Shown here: one piece after another, positions 14,586-25,479 of the stretch
Layout: each line of letters opens with the position of its first letter
Numbering within the stretch: position 1 is the first letter of the stretch
Assembly (NCBI GenBank): GCA_020543525.1
Contig: JAHYIO010000003.1
Coordinates: forward strand, 620,001-684,000
Source: Coriolopsis trogii
Taxonomy: Eukaryota; Basidiomycota; Agaricomycetes; Polyporales; Polyporaceae
Length of the DNA: 64,000 nucleotides
Direction of reading: 5' to 3'
Translations under genes and position numbers: made by a program
The notes under the pieces: generated by a model
What the model was told of the DNA's origin: nothing
The model's database searches: none
Seen by the model: only the letters and a program-made list of their open reading frames with translations

Positions 14586-16020
14586 CTAAAGCTTGCGCAG
14601 GATGATGACCCAGCTCTCCATTATGCCCGCCTCGACGAGCGCCGCCTCCCACGACAGACACAAACGCTCCTCGGCCCAGCCTTCCATGTCCCACGCGTCC
14701 ACGAAGTGCCCCCTAAGCTCCGGGTCGTGCTCTAGCCTCTCCGCACGACCGTATAAGAAGGCCGCGTACTCCGCCGACATGTTCTTGACGACTTCGATGG
14801 CAACCGAGCTTGAGTACTCTGTGAGGATGCGGACGACGTGACCGATAGACACGTTGAGCGGCGTACGGGTGCGATGGAGGATGAGCGCGGGTGCTGTCTT
14901 CGTGCGGCTCTGGCTGTTGTTCTTGGTCTTCGTGAGGTATCGGCGGGGAAGTATGGGAATGAGCGAGAGTAAGCCATGTTTGTAAGTTCTTGAGTGGTCT
15001 GACCGTGCGTTGAGCCCGAGCATGAGAAAGGAACCGATTCCCAGAGAGCAAGCGAGCTGAGAGATCATGTTGGGGAGGCCAGCGGCCGGGATACAGTCGA
15101 GCGAGACGGCGGGGATGTCTGCGTGGAGTCTCCGCAGGAATACGGCCGATGGAGGAGTGGAGTAGCTGGCTGGAATATGTGCGGAGAAAGTGTTTTCGAG
15201 GCGATAAGATGGTTTGGATGTAACTGTACGCGCGGGTTGCCTTGGGACTAGTCCGCTGTACGAGGGGCGCATATACCGACTTACCTTGCTCCGGAGGCTG
15301 GATTGCTCTTGTGAGTTACAGATATTAAGCTCACTTATACGCGAGTTCACTCACAATAATGTACGTTATAGGTTCGGGGGACGTATTCCGTTCCAACTTG
15401 AATATTTGCAGCCACCAGTAGAGTTCACAGTCAAGACTGATTAGAATGCCCGAGACACGGAGAGTATCCTTGAGGAGCAGAGGCAAGTGTTTCCGAAGAT
15501 TTCGCAGTTCAACCTTTTGTTGGATGATGTCAAAGTACAGCTTTTTCATAGAGAGGCGGTAGATGGCGTTATTGGCGGCGGCAGATTCGCAGGCTCGAGA
15601 GACGTAGGATGACGGCCAGATTGATTGGGTTGGTACGACGACAGCGAGAAGACTCCCAAGGATCTTTCTGGCGTCGGGGAGGATGCGCTGTCTTCTGAAT
15701 ACATAGGCGAGGATGGAGTGCATGAGCCAGATGATAGCAAAGACAGGCAGCGCAAGGGAGAGACGGCGGCTGGAAGGGATTGGAAGTTGCCTCCGGAAGC
15801 TGGACGATGAGACGAGCATGATGTCCTGGACAGTCGCGAGACTGTCGGACGCGTCGGGAGTTGCATCGCGGTAGCCAACCGGGATTGTGCTGGGATGCAT
15901 GTGGTACGCGCGAGTGGTTGGGAGCAGGAGAGTCGAAGCTGAATGCACTGAGTGTGGCTTGAAGATGATTTCACGTGACACTCGCGTGTGAGTTGTGGGC
16001 GCTGGGCTGATAGGACGCAT
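14586..16020 (-). CDS. Unrecognised membrane protein
   Basis: I do not recognise this family. Three exons fit: 16020 to about 15347 (ending EPITYII), a 23-base exon encoding SNPASGA, and 15165-14586 (starting SYSTPPSAVFLRRL); phases agree. Visible features: a hydrophobic segment LALPVFAIIWLMHSILAYVF, a helical middle (SMKKLYFDIIQQKVELRNLR, LKDTLRVSGILISLDCELYW), a second hydrophobic stretch (MISQLACSLGIGSFLMLGL), a basic loop, and a conserved-looking C-terminus (VVKNMSAEYAAFLYGRAERL, DAWDMEGWAEERLCLSWEA) ending RKL. The two-helix plan resembles vezatin/Inp2-type organelle proteins, but I see no motif that proves it. The first ATG is used; a later in-frame ATG (MHPSTIPVG) is possible. Only 86 bases from the HSF1 start. 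Confidence 0.6.
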
Positions 16021-16106
16021 CTTGGCCTCCTCCTCTCGTCTCGTCTCCGCTACGCCGCTCGTTTCGGACCTTTCACTTTTCTCGACTGTTCAGGACTCAA
16101 GAACGG

Positions 16107-18112
16107 ATGTCACAAGCGAATCAGGTCGCCATTGCCGGCCCCAGCGCTCTCGCAGATCCTGCAAGACCACACCAGAACAATATCCCTCGTTTCCTCCTTA
16201 AGCTGTACGAGTGAGTGACGTCTTCACATTATACTTCCAATTGTCAGCTTCTGATTTGCTCTTGTACAGGATCGTCAACGACCCCGCCAATGAATCTCTA
16301 GTCAAATGGTCAGAAGCCGGGGACTCCTTCTACAGTACGCATCCTACCCGTTCGTGGCCCATCTTCTTGTTTCTTATGATCTCTCGCTCAGTCTTCAACC
16401 AGGAGAAGTTTGCACGCGAGCTTCTTGGTAAATGGTTCAAACACCAGAACTTTTCCTCTTTCGTCCGTCAGCTCAACCTCTATGGCTTTCGCAAGATCTC
16501 CGCTCTCCAGCAGGGTCTACTGCGCGCGGACAATGACTCCGACACGGTCCAATTTGCGCACCCCTACTTCCACCGAGGCCAGCCTGATCTTCTGACCCTC
16601 ATTCAACGCAAGCGTAATCCACCCAACCAGCCACATCCCGAGGAAGGCGCAGTTGGTCTTCTCCAGACATCTTTGTCGCAAGACGGCGGGGCGCAAGGTA
16701 GCCAGGCGGTAGACGTTCGCTCTATCGTTGAGGGCATCAACGCCATTCGCCGTCAACAGCAAGCCATATCCGCAGACCTATCCGCCCTCAAGCAGTCCAA
16801 TGATGCACTTTGGAAGGAGGCGATAGAGGCGAGGGAGAGACACGCGAAGCATGAAGATACTATCAATCGCATCCTCAAGTTCCTCGCGGGACTGTTCGGT
16901 AGGGCTGTACAAGGTCACAACAGAGAACAACTACACGGCGAGGGAAAGACGCCAGCTCCCAGACGGCTCATGATCGGTGATGGGCGACCAAGCCATAGCG
17001 AGGGCGGGGACTACTTCGGCGATATTGACGTGCGTAGCGAGGCAAGGAGCAGAAGTCAAACGCCCTTCTCAGTAGGTGGGTAACATTTCATGGTATTATC
17101 TGGCGGGGAGTCTAAGAGGACCACAGCTTCGGAACGGTTCGCTACAGTCGAGACACCGTCCGTGTCTACAATCACTGAAGTGACAGATCACTTGCCCAAG
17201 TCTCCACCGAAACCTTCGAGGCAAGTTCCCAACCATACACCACAAACGTCTCATACTGCGGCACCATCTACGAGCACGCAACAGCGTCCCAACCCAGATG
17301 CGGTCTGGCAAGCTACGCTACAGCAAATGCTCAACGCTCCAGATCAGTTCCAGCCGGTCTTGCAAACCTTTGCCAATGCGCCACCCTACACCATTCCATC
17401 CAGCGAAGGAAGTGGTTCACTAGGCCTTTTCACACCCGTTCAACCTCCACCCCAACAACCCCTTACATACCCATACCCTGCGCCACAGTCGTTACCTGCT
17501 CTTCCCCAAGCCAATGTTCCCTCGAACCCTCTCCCAGTAGCAGCCGCACAGCCGCCGGCTCCGCAAGAGCTCGCGCTGCTGAACAACGCGGCGCGCTTGA
17601 ACAAGAGCTACCGCGACGCGGCCGAGATTGACGCGGACATGGACGCGCTCCAATCCAACATCCATGCACTCATCCGCGACATGGGCCTCGACCCGAACAA
17701 CGTCTCCTTCCCGAACGTGAACGCGAACGGCATGCCCACCGCTCCCGGGCAACCGGCCGTCGCGAACGGCGACCTCGGCGCGGGCGCGAGCGGTGACGAC
17801 TTCCCGTTCGACAGCTGGCTGAACCAGTTCGGGACCCAGAGCGGCGGCGTCATGCCCGATCTCGCGTACCCAGTCTCTCCGGCGAGGGCGGAGGAGCAGG
17901 ACGTCGGCGATCTGTCTGCGTTCTTGGATTTGCCTGCGTTCGACGGGGCGCGTGCATCCGATGCTGCGCCTGTGCCTGCGCCCGCGCCGCGCGGAGGCGA
18001 ACCCAAGATGGGCGCGGTGTCGTCGCCGACGGGTGTGAAGCGGAAGGTGGACGTGGTGGATATACCGGAGGCCCCAGTGGGGGAGGCGCCGTCGACGAAG
18101 AAGAAACGTTGA
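16107..18112 (+). CDS. HSF1: Heat-shock factor (HSF-type transcription factor)
   Basis: Nuclear activator binding nGAAn repeats in heat-shock promoters. The N-terminus (MSQANQVAIAGPSALAD) leads into the HSF DNA-binding domain: PRFLLKLYEIVNDP, SLVKWSEAGDSFY, KWFKHQNFSSFVRQLNLYGF, VQFAHPYFHRGQPDLL. A trimerisation coiled coil follows (SIVEGINAIRRQQQAISADL to INRILKFLAGLFG). The remainder is Ser/Pro/Gln-rich, then a C-terminal acidic/aromatic region (DFPFDSWLNQFGTQ, DLSAFLDLPAFDG) likely to activate transcription, and ends KKKR. The intron at about 17077-17127 joins PFSV to ASERFATVE. HSF proteins are mainly regulated by stress-induced trimerisation and phosphorylation (known for the family). 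Confidence 0.92.
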
Positions 18113-18323
18113 GCAGAAGACGTACGCGCAAAGGGCGATTGCGTTGGCCGAAGATGACAACTGGCGACCGTGAAGCTCGCTGAAGGACTGAGTACTCTGC
18201 TGTATCTGTATCGACATTACTATCTGTATGGGCTTGATAGGGTATGGACTCATGGGTAATAACATGCTGTATAAGCGTAGTTGGTGGCCGCCTGGCATGC
18301 CTGCGCTCAAAGGAGGATGAAAG

Positions 18324-19307
18324 CTACACCCCTTTCATCAGTTTAGCCAGTCGTACGGCGTTCTCTGTCACATCGCGCCATCCATCTGAAGCCAGCCCTT
18401 CCATCGGGACGATCGTGAACCTGTCTCCTGCCCACCGGCCGCGACCCAGGTCCTCGCCCACTTCGCCCTCATACCCCATGTCCAACATAGGAGACGGGGA
18501 CCAGCAAATCTGCACGAGCAGCAGATGCCAAAGCGCCGCTCGCTCACGCTCCATGGTCTCTGCCGGAAGTGTCGCCGGTTCCGACTCGCTGCCACTGACT
18601 TGGTCACCTTCCGCGCGAACGTGCACGTACTCGCGCTTCGACAGGTTGCACACCGCCCACGGGCCCGCCTCGTCACGGACGTCGGTTCTGCCGTACGGAG
18701 GAGGCGGAGCCGTGAGCGCGCGGAAGAGCGCAAAGTCCTCGGCCGACATGCGCGAGACGGACGAGGGCCGGTAGAGGAGGTCGGCGAGGCCGGCCATGCC
18801 GACGCATCCATGGGGCACGCCGGACGAGGGCGGCTTGAAGAAGTACTGCCGCCAGCGGGCCGTCGCGTGCTCGTACAGAGACAGCGGCGTGTCTGGCCCG
18901 TGCGGTTCGTGGGCATGGGTGCTGCTCGTTCTGGTGGCCGACATGGACCGGGACGTAGGGGGAGGCGACTGAGATTTCAGCAGTGTCTCTGTCTCGGATA
19001 GGCTCAGCATGCCCTGTGGATAATCCCCTACGGCCTTTGCGCCGTCCGAAACGCAGATGAGGCGGTGGCCTGCGAGCGGGGCATGTTTGCGGGTCTGGAG
19101 CCGGACGATGTGACGGCGTGCGCAGGCAAGCAGGCTCTTGCAGGTGAGTGCGAGGAGGAGGAGGCGGGCGTCGTACGCGCCTGACGACTCGCGCACGTGG
19201 ATGTATATCTCGTCGAAGAGTTCAGGGGGTAGGCGGAAGAGGGGTGAACGCTGGGTCGCATATCTCCCCGCGAGGAGGGTGTCAATCCGTGCGCTGTGTA
19301 AAGCCAT
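18324..19307 (-). CDS. F-box-like protein of unknown target
   Basis: Single-exon frame of 327 residues. Near the N-terminus FRLPPELFDEIYIHVRES...LLLLALTCKSLLACARRHI fits an F-box (LPPEL...I, then a Leu-rich helix), the Skp1-binding module of SCF ubiquitin ligases. Such lineage-specific F-box proteins are common in Agaricomycetes. The rest (KPPSSGVPHGCVGMAGLADL, SSVSRMSAEDFALFRAL, WAVCNLSKREYVHV, LWHLLLVQICWSPSPMLDMG) looks like a substrate-side domain of unknown role with conserved Trp residues, so it is probably real rather than chance. Start at 19307; an upstream open stretch (19330-19460) could not be joined with correct phase. Converges with HSF1. Confidence 0.72.
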   Translation of the reverse strand: MALHSARIDTLLAGRYATQRSPLFRLPPELFDEIYIHVRESSGAYDARLLLLALTCKSLLACARRHIVRLQTRKHAPLAGHRLICVSDGAKAVGDYPQGMLSLSETETLLKSQSPPPTSRSMSATRTSSTHAHEPHGPDTPLSLYEHATARWRQYFFKPPSSGVPHGCVGMAGLADLLYRPSSVSRMSAEDFALFRALTAPPPPYGRTDVRDEAGPWAVCNLSKREYVHVRAEGDQVSGSESEPATLPAETMERERAALWHLLLVQICWSPSPMLDMGYEGEVGEDLGRGRWAGDRFTIVPMEGLASDGWRDVTENAVRLAKLMKGV

Positions 19308-19687
19308 GATTAGGGGCTGTCCAAATGAATAAGATGAAATGAGTCGTCACCTAGTGTCGGGAACGCGCAGAGCATCGAGGACGGTTCCTGGGGTATTCCA
19401 AAACCATTCGCCGAGCTTGCCTCCGCCGTGAAGGCAGGCGCGCTCATCGAGGTCAACACTGGCATAGTATGAGGACGAAGTGTGTGTGGACTAAGAGTAG
19501 ATGGCTCACACTATCCAGTGCTGGTCCATGGCTTGTTGAGAGATTGGTGTCCGTGGGCAGTCAAAAGGTTCGAGACAGTGAGGGACGTCTGTATGAGCAT
19601 ACACCGAGCTTTATGTGCACCGGCTATCACAGGAACAACCAGCACGATGCACTCTACAGTCTGTCGTAACTGTACCATCATTGCCTT

Positions 19688-20274
19688 TTATATGCCACCC
19701 AAACAGCGTTCGGGCCCCCTGAGTAGCTGATTGGGCCAACTCAGCGCGTCCGTGTCCCAAAATACGTACTGGTGACGCACTTCCGACGCTCGGAACGCCT
19801 GCACAAGGTCAGATGTAGTCATTTCTGTCGAGTGACTTACCTCGGGGAGATTCACAAATGAGAAGTGTGTTCTTCTAGGACCACGCCTGACCCGCGATGC
19901 AGGGCATGGGCAACGGAGATGTTGTCTAGAGTTGCCCTTGGCGGCGAAAGGGAGCAATAAGGCTTACGGTAGAGTTCGGTCGAACCCGAGAGGTAGCCAC
20001 CCAGTTCCTCTTCGTGCGCCAGCTTGCACGAGAGCTCTGCTCGCACTCGCTCTTCGGCCCCTATCCTGAAGGCTATTCCGAGCTGGTCGCATCGCGGCGA
20101 CGGGTTCTGTGCACACTCTGCTGGAAACGTGTGTTGATCGCTCGCAAGAGAAACGGAGACGAGAATGAACGTACACGAACCATCTGTTCGCGCGAGCGAA
20201 GCGGCGAGGAAAACCATACCCACTTGAATAACCAAGAACAAGCTTGCACTGTGTTGCAGTGATATAATATACAT
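19688..20274 (-). CDS. Possible small spliced gene, low confidence
   Basis: In the 1-kb gap between the F-box gene and BCKDHB. The minus strand has an ATG frame beginning with a hydrophobic, signal-like stretch (SLFLVIQVGMVFLAASLA), a strong donor GTAAGC, an acceptor CAG before a short segment (THFSFVNLPE), a second strong GTAAGT donor and GTGCAG acceptor, then FRASEVRHQYVFWDTDALSW and a stop. The splice sites look genuine but the reading phase between first and second exon does not fit the signal-like frame; it fits another frame. It may be a non-coding transcript or an alternative 3' exon set of BCKDHB. No family recognised. Confidence 0.22.
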
Positions 20275-20311
20275 GATATCCTCTTATCTGTCCGGTCAAT
20301 TAGCAAGTCCA

Positions 20312-22034
20312 TCAGTATGTGAGGGTCTCCATCATTGCATCCAAGATGCGAACGGCGTCTGGAATGTAGAACTTTTCATACACCAACGGCACGGGGGTAC
20401 TGCGCAGTATGTTAGGTCAGTACCGCGCATCTTTGACAGCTACCACGAGGTACTCACTCCCAGCCAGTCACCAGCTTGACCGGTGCGTTGAGTTTGAGGA
20501 AGCATTGTTTCTGGATTTCCGCCCCAATCTCCGCGCCAACGCCACCAGTACGCCCTGCTTCGTGCACCACGACGAGTCTGCCAGTTTTCTTGACGCTCTC
20601 GACAACGGTCTCGACATCCCACGGCAGGACGGTACGCAAGTCGATTAACTCCACCTTCGCTGAACGTAATGAAGCGGGCACGACATGCGCGATCGATTCT
20701 GGCGGGTGCGACAACATCTTCAGTGCCGTCTCGCAATGGTATACGGGCGTTCCCCAGGACACGATGGTCAAGTCATTTCCGCGTGTAAGGACTTCGGCCT
20801 TACTGAGAGGGATCTCAAAGTCGTCTAATGGAACCTGCTCAACTGTAACAAAGGCGTCAGAAGTCGTCTTCTCAGTGCCCAGGTAGAACCTACCAGATGA
20901 CCGGTACAGAACCTTGGGTTCCATGAAGATGACAGGGTTTGGGTCTCGAATCGCACTCAGCAATAGACCCTTGGCCTGGATTGGCGACCGAGGAATGACA
21001 ACCTAATCAAGGAGAGGGTAAGCCAGGGTTTCGACTGAACCCTGGTCATCTGCCGAACCTTCAAACCCGCAGCCCCCATGAAGTAACCTTCTGGGCTCTG
21101 AGAATGGTAGAGCGCACCATGACCAACGGCCATAGACGGACAACGGATTGTCAACTTGCCGACGTTATAGTTGCCACCGCTCCGAAATCTGAACTTCGCG
21201 GCCTCGTTCACGATCTATGAAGAAGAAGCACTTGATTGAATACACCTGGCATCACCATGCGCATCTATTGACGTACCTGGTCGAACGCTGGGAATATGTA
21301 ATCAGCAAACTGGATCTCAGCGATAGCTGTGTGTCCCATTGACGCCAGGCCAATCCCAAAGCCTGCAATGCCTTGTTCTGTCAAAGGGGTGTTGAAAACA
21401 CGTTCGCGCCCTGGAATGTGGTCAGCACGGGCCTCATGGTTGGTCTCAATCAGACTAACCAAACTCTTCCGCAAGGCCCTGAGAAGTTCAAAGTGTCAGA
21501 ATGAGGCTCTCACATCGACGCATTGCCCTCGGGTAACCAGGCTTCCCTGTACATTTCAATAGGCGTGCTCACCATTGTGCATCGGAACACGCCTCCGAAA
21601 GCTACATCTTCGCCAAAGACCACTGCTGTGTCGTCCTTTCCTAGCGCGATACTGAGGCCAGATAGCAAATGATTATCTGTCAGGGGCAGGAAGGGACAGA
21701 GGCGAGGCGGGTGGCTGCGTACCTCAACGCGTCCCGGATCGCCTGATACATGTTCATCTTGCGCGTCTCGCGTCCTACCATGTTGCGCGTCGGGTCAGAG
21801 TCGACTGGGTCGACCCATGTCAAGCCTGCCGTCCGCAACGCAACGTCGCGCGTGGGCTTGAGGAAGGCGGAGGTGGCGATGGAGGGCAAGTGGCCTCCAG
21901 CCGGAGGAGCTTCGGTGCTTGACCACCGGCGGCTCGTACGCTGCACAGTCGATGTCTGTTATCACTTTGCGCACACCATTGAAAAGCGCGACACGCACGT
22001 TGAGCCTTGGAAGAACCCGCAGTGAGCGATGCAT
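20312..22034 (-). CDS. BCKDHB: Branched-chain 2-oxoacid dehydrogenase E1 beta, mitochondrial
   Basis: Beta subunit of the E1 decarboxylase that breaks down the keto acids of Leu, Ile and Val in the mitochondrial matrix. The first exon is short ([12 protein letters not shown]), joined over a 48-base intron to [18 protein letters not shown]; Arg/Ser-rich and lacking acids, a good import signal. Then [108 protein letters not shown] and [13 protein letters not shown]. The C-terminal transketolase domain shows [28 protein letters not shown] and [12 protein letters not shown], and the protein ends [11 protein letters not shown]. The GNYNVG and LPWDVE wording favours BCKDH over pyruvate dehydrogenase. 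Confidence 0.93.
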
Positions 22035-22232
22035 AGCGTACGAGGGCGAGATGGTCGAGGTATGAGAGCAAGGTCGGGTGGGATGCAAGATCCGGGGGGC
22101 GTCATATGAGGTCTCAAGATCTCATGAGCTTGACCTGGCTTGTCACTGTCCCGTTCCGCCCACCCCGCACCGCGCAACGCTCGCCCCTCTCCAGCCCGCC
22201 CGACCAGTCTCTTGGCTTTGAGACGATGAGCA
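22035..22232. promoter_or_regulatory. Divergent promoter region BCKDHB / CreC
   Basis: 198 bases between head-to-head start codons. A minus-strand 265-residue open frame crosses this area and the CreC first exon but is antisense to clear coding sequence. Confidence 0.45.
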
Positions 22233-24575
22233 ATGGAGAATGAATCGACGTTTGTCGCCCCCGAGGGCGTGTATTCAGTCACCGAGGAGCACAAGCCCAG
22301 CCCGCTCGCCCAGCACACCATCGCGGCCGCGCCCATCCTATACCCCACGAAAGTATCCACTGTCTCGGTGCGCTTCCCGCATACGAAGGGGAACAGCTCC
22401 GCTGGGCTTGCACATCTGTTAGGAGGGAACAGGGAGAAGGAGGTCAAGAAGGAGAAGGGCGGCGTCGCGAAGGAGCGCGAGGACGGGGCCAGTGTCTCCA
22501 GCAGCGACGATCCGGACGACGGCTCCCCGGACGCCTCCAGCACCCCTGCCCCAGAGACGTCTGCCTCCAGCCCTGCCATTCCGCATGACCAGCTCAGCAC
22601 GCCCTTCGCGCATACGCCGGGGGCGCAGGGGAAGCGCAAGTCTGCCCCGCGGCCGAAGCATAGCATGCGGACAACCTCGTCCACATTCATCACTCGTCTC
22701 CAGAACGCGGACAACCTGAGCAAGGCTCTCGGTTCGAAGCAAGGCGAGACGACGTTCATGTTCTACAACTCCGCTAAGACGTTCGTCTGGACGGAGGTGG
22801 GTACGAAGATCAAGGTGCGTGCTCTCGAATGCGAGCCCCTAGCCGACGGCTGCACCTACACATGATTCGCCGCGCATAGGAACCTCTGGCACGAATATTT
22901 TTCTCTGCATACCCAACATGCCATGACGTGAACCTTGCTACAGTCTACCCAGACCGAATAGACGTGATCATCGGCTTCCATACCGGAGACATCCTATGGT
23001 TCGGTAAGTCTGCCACACAGCCTCGCGCCCGCCATGTCCTCATCCGCGTACAGACCCAATCTCCTCCCGCTATGGACGGTTTAACAAACAGGTGGGCGAG
23101 AGAAAGCGAAGCGTCCTAATGCGCATGGCTGATTCAGATCGACAGGGTCGAATATGCAGTTCACCATGTACGGCGATCCGCTGGGTACCCGAATCACCCA
23201 ATCTCTTCCTCGTCTCACATGCGGACGGCACCATCATCATCTACGACAAGGAGCGCGAAGACGGCGCGTTCACACCACACGAGCCTGGCACGTCCCCGGC
23301 ACCGACATTACCCTCAGACGGCTCCTCGTCGAGTAGTTCGCAAGGAGACTGGAATCCTTTAGATTCCATATTTGTCACCATGCCTCCTTGGCATCCCGTG
23401 ACGGCTAGCGGGTCTGTACCAAACGGTGTCAAACCGGAGAAGGAGAAGACCGCCAAGAATCCGGTCAGCCACTGGAGAGTCTCACGTAGAAGTATCGTAG
23501 GTGCGTACCCCTTCTCAGTTGGATGTACAGACATCACTAAACACCTGTGGCCAGACTTTGTCTTTTCTCCCGATGCCAAGTTCCTAGCCGCCATCTCGGA
23601 AGATGGGTGCCTTAGAGTTATTGACACAGTAGCTGAACAGTACGTATCCCATGCTCGTAATGATATTACCTATGTATGTACCAGACTCACTCTATACAGG
23701 CTAGTCGACTGTTACGCTTCATATTTTGGCGCATTGACCTGCGTCGCATGGTCACCGGATGGCCGATTCATACTTGTGAGTGGTTTGGGTCAGTTTGGCA
23801 GAGCTTTGCTAATGGAATTATGCTGCAGACTGGCGGCCAAGACGATCTTGTGACCATTTTCTCTCCTTGGGAACAGAGAGTCATTGCAAGATGTCAAGGG
23901 CACTCCTCTTTTGTCACTGGTGTCGCATTCGACGAGATACGGTGCGATGGACGGACATACAGATTCGGCAGTATAGGAGAGGACAACAAATGCATCCTGG
24001 TACGCGTTCGCCCTCAGCTCCTAGTGAGTTTGGCGCTGAATCTGCTGCAGTGGGATTTTTCCAGTGGTGCCTTGCACCGACCAAAGCTCCATGTGAGTTC
24101 ATCCCCTGAAACCTTGTGATACAGATGCTGACTAGTCTACCTGCAGCCATCACACCACCAGCGCATGTCGATGACGTCTACGTTGTCGCTAGCGTTGCGC
24201 CGGAGAGGGGAGTCTACGGTGTACCTCCCACCTACGGGTGCGTCAGCGGTCGACGCACCCTTCTCACGCTACCACCCCGCCCCATCGCGCAACGAGGTAG
24301 CGGTCGTACAGCCTGTCGTTGTGAGTATCGTCTAGGCCCCACAGCCAGCGCTGCAAATGTACAAACGGCGTGCTGACGTCTCTATGAACACCACCCAGGT
24401 CAAGAACATCGGCAACGACATGCTCACGGACATCGCCTTCCTCCCGCGCGGCATCCTGACAGCGAACAAGTCGGGCCTGATCAAATTCTGGATCCGGCCG
24501 CTCGCAGTCCAGCCCCGCCATCTGCGGGCGCAGAGCTCCCTGCGGCGCGCGTCGCAGACCGATGCGGGCATGTAG
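22233..24575 (+). CDS. creC: CreC / WDR20-type WD40 protein
   Basis: Partner of the deubiquitinase CreB (USP46/USP12 in animals). In Aspergillus the CreB-CreC pair supports carbon catabolite repression; that role here is by homology. The N-terminus is low complexity (acidic, Pro/Ser-rich) up to [13 protein letters not shown], then the family-specific start of the propeller: [62 protein letters not shown]. Blades follow: [112 protein letters not shown] and the closing [20 protein letters not shown] and IKFWIRP. About eight introns. Start is the ATG at 22233; an ATG seven bases upstream stops after four codons. Confidence 0.88.
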
Positions 24576-25479
24576 GCGCGACGAGTTCCTGCAAAACCCA
24601 ATTGCCATTGTTTTACTGTACTACACACCCATCCCAACGGGCATGTATTCTATTCCATCTATTGCTCACTGCTGTCTGTGCTGCTATATATCTCGGACGC
24701 GTATCTGTACGTAACGTATGGGGATATAATCAACCTTCTTGCTCTCCAACATGATATCAAGCAAGCATTAGTATGGGAGCTGGAGACCTCGATACGGTTC
24801 TCAACCACAGCCGACGCACGGCTTGAGGAGCCCGGCGGACCGTGCTGCAAGGCATGATGCACGATGGATGAAACTCGAAGGAGTGCATGGCGTTCAGTAT
24901 TTGATCGCACGCTATATTTAGTACATACTTATCGAGCCACGCCCTGCGTCATCCCGCTCACATCCAAGTGAAACGGTCGAAACAAGATTAGCAGAGGGTG
25001 ACCGAGGTCCTAGCGGGCATACTGTGAAAAAAACTTCGACACCCACATGACGCTCCCTGAACGCGAACCCCACGCCATGGCGCCATGTATTGAGCCGCGG
25101 CGTCGCCGTCAGCCATGTGCTCAGATTTGTGGTGTCAGGTCTGGTTCGTTATCGCATTGACGTTCCGCGCGAGACGGAAGGCAATGACGACGCCACAATC
25201 CCCAGTGTGGGACGAGTGCAAATCTTCACTGCGGCGTCCATCCGCAGTTGGGTTTCCGTCCAGTCTGGTCAACGTTGGCACTGGCACCAACTCATAGGAT
25301 CAGGTACTCCCTGGAGTCGTCTGCGCAGAATCTAGCGATCTATTGACGTGCGAGAGAAAAACCCCAGGATGGAGAGAGATTCAGAGCGGTACTACTACGA
25401 TATCGATACAGCGATGGTGCAATGAGGAGCCACGGAACACCGCGCGTGAGAGTCGACGGCGGCAGCGCGGAAGAGCGGT
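24576..25479. other. Intergenic, convergent 3' ends
   Basis: About 900 bases between the stops of CreC and the OPT transporter. Short open frames only, none with a recognisable motif or convincing splice pattern. Likely 3' UTRs plus spacer; I see nothing else. Confidence 0.5.

Noticed and set aside
17492..18310. Minus-strand 272-codon frame opposite HSF1
   Set aside because: Antisense to the HSF1 activation region; Arg/His/Val-rich with no motif.
19330..19470. Possible upstream exon of the F-box gene
   Set aside because: The only candidate intron would be about 36 bases and the phases do not match the F-box frame.
21962..22759. Minus-strand 265-codon frame
   Set aside because: Overlaps the CreC first exon and the BCKDHB start on the opposite strand; no family features.
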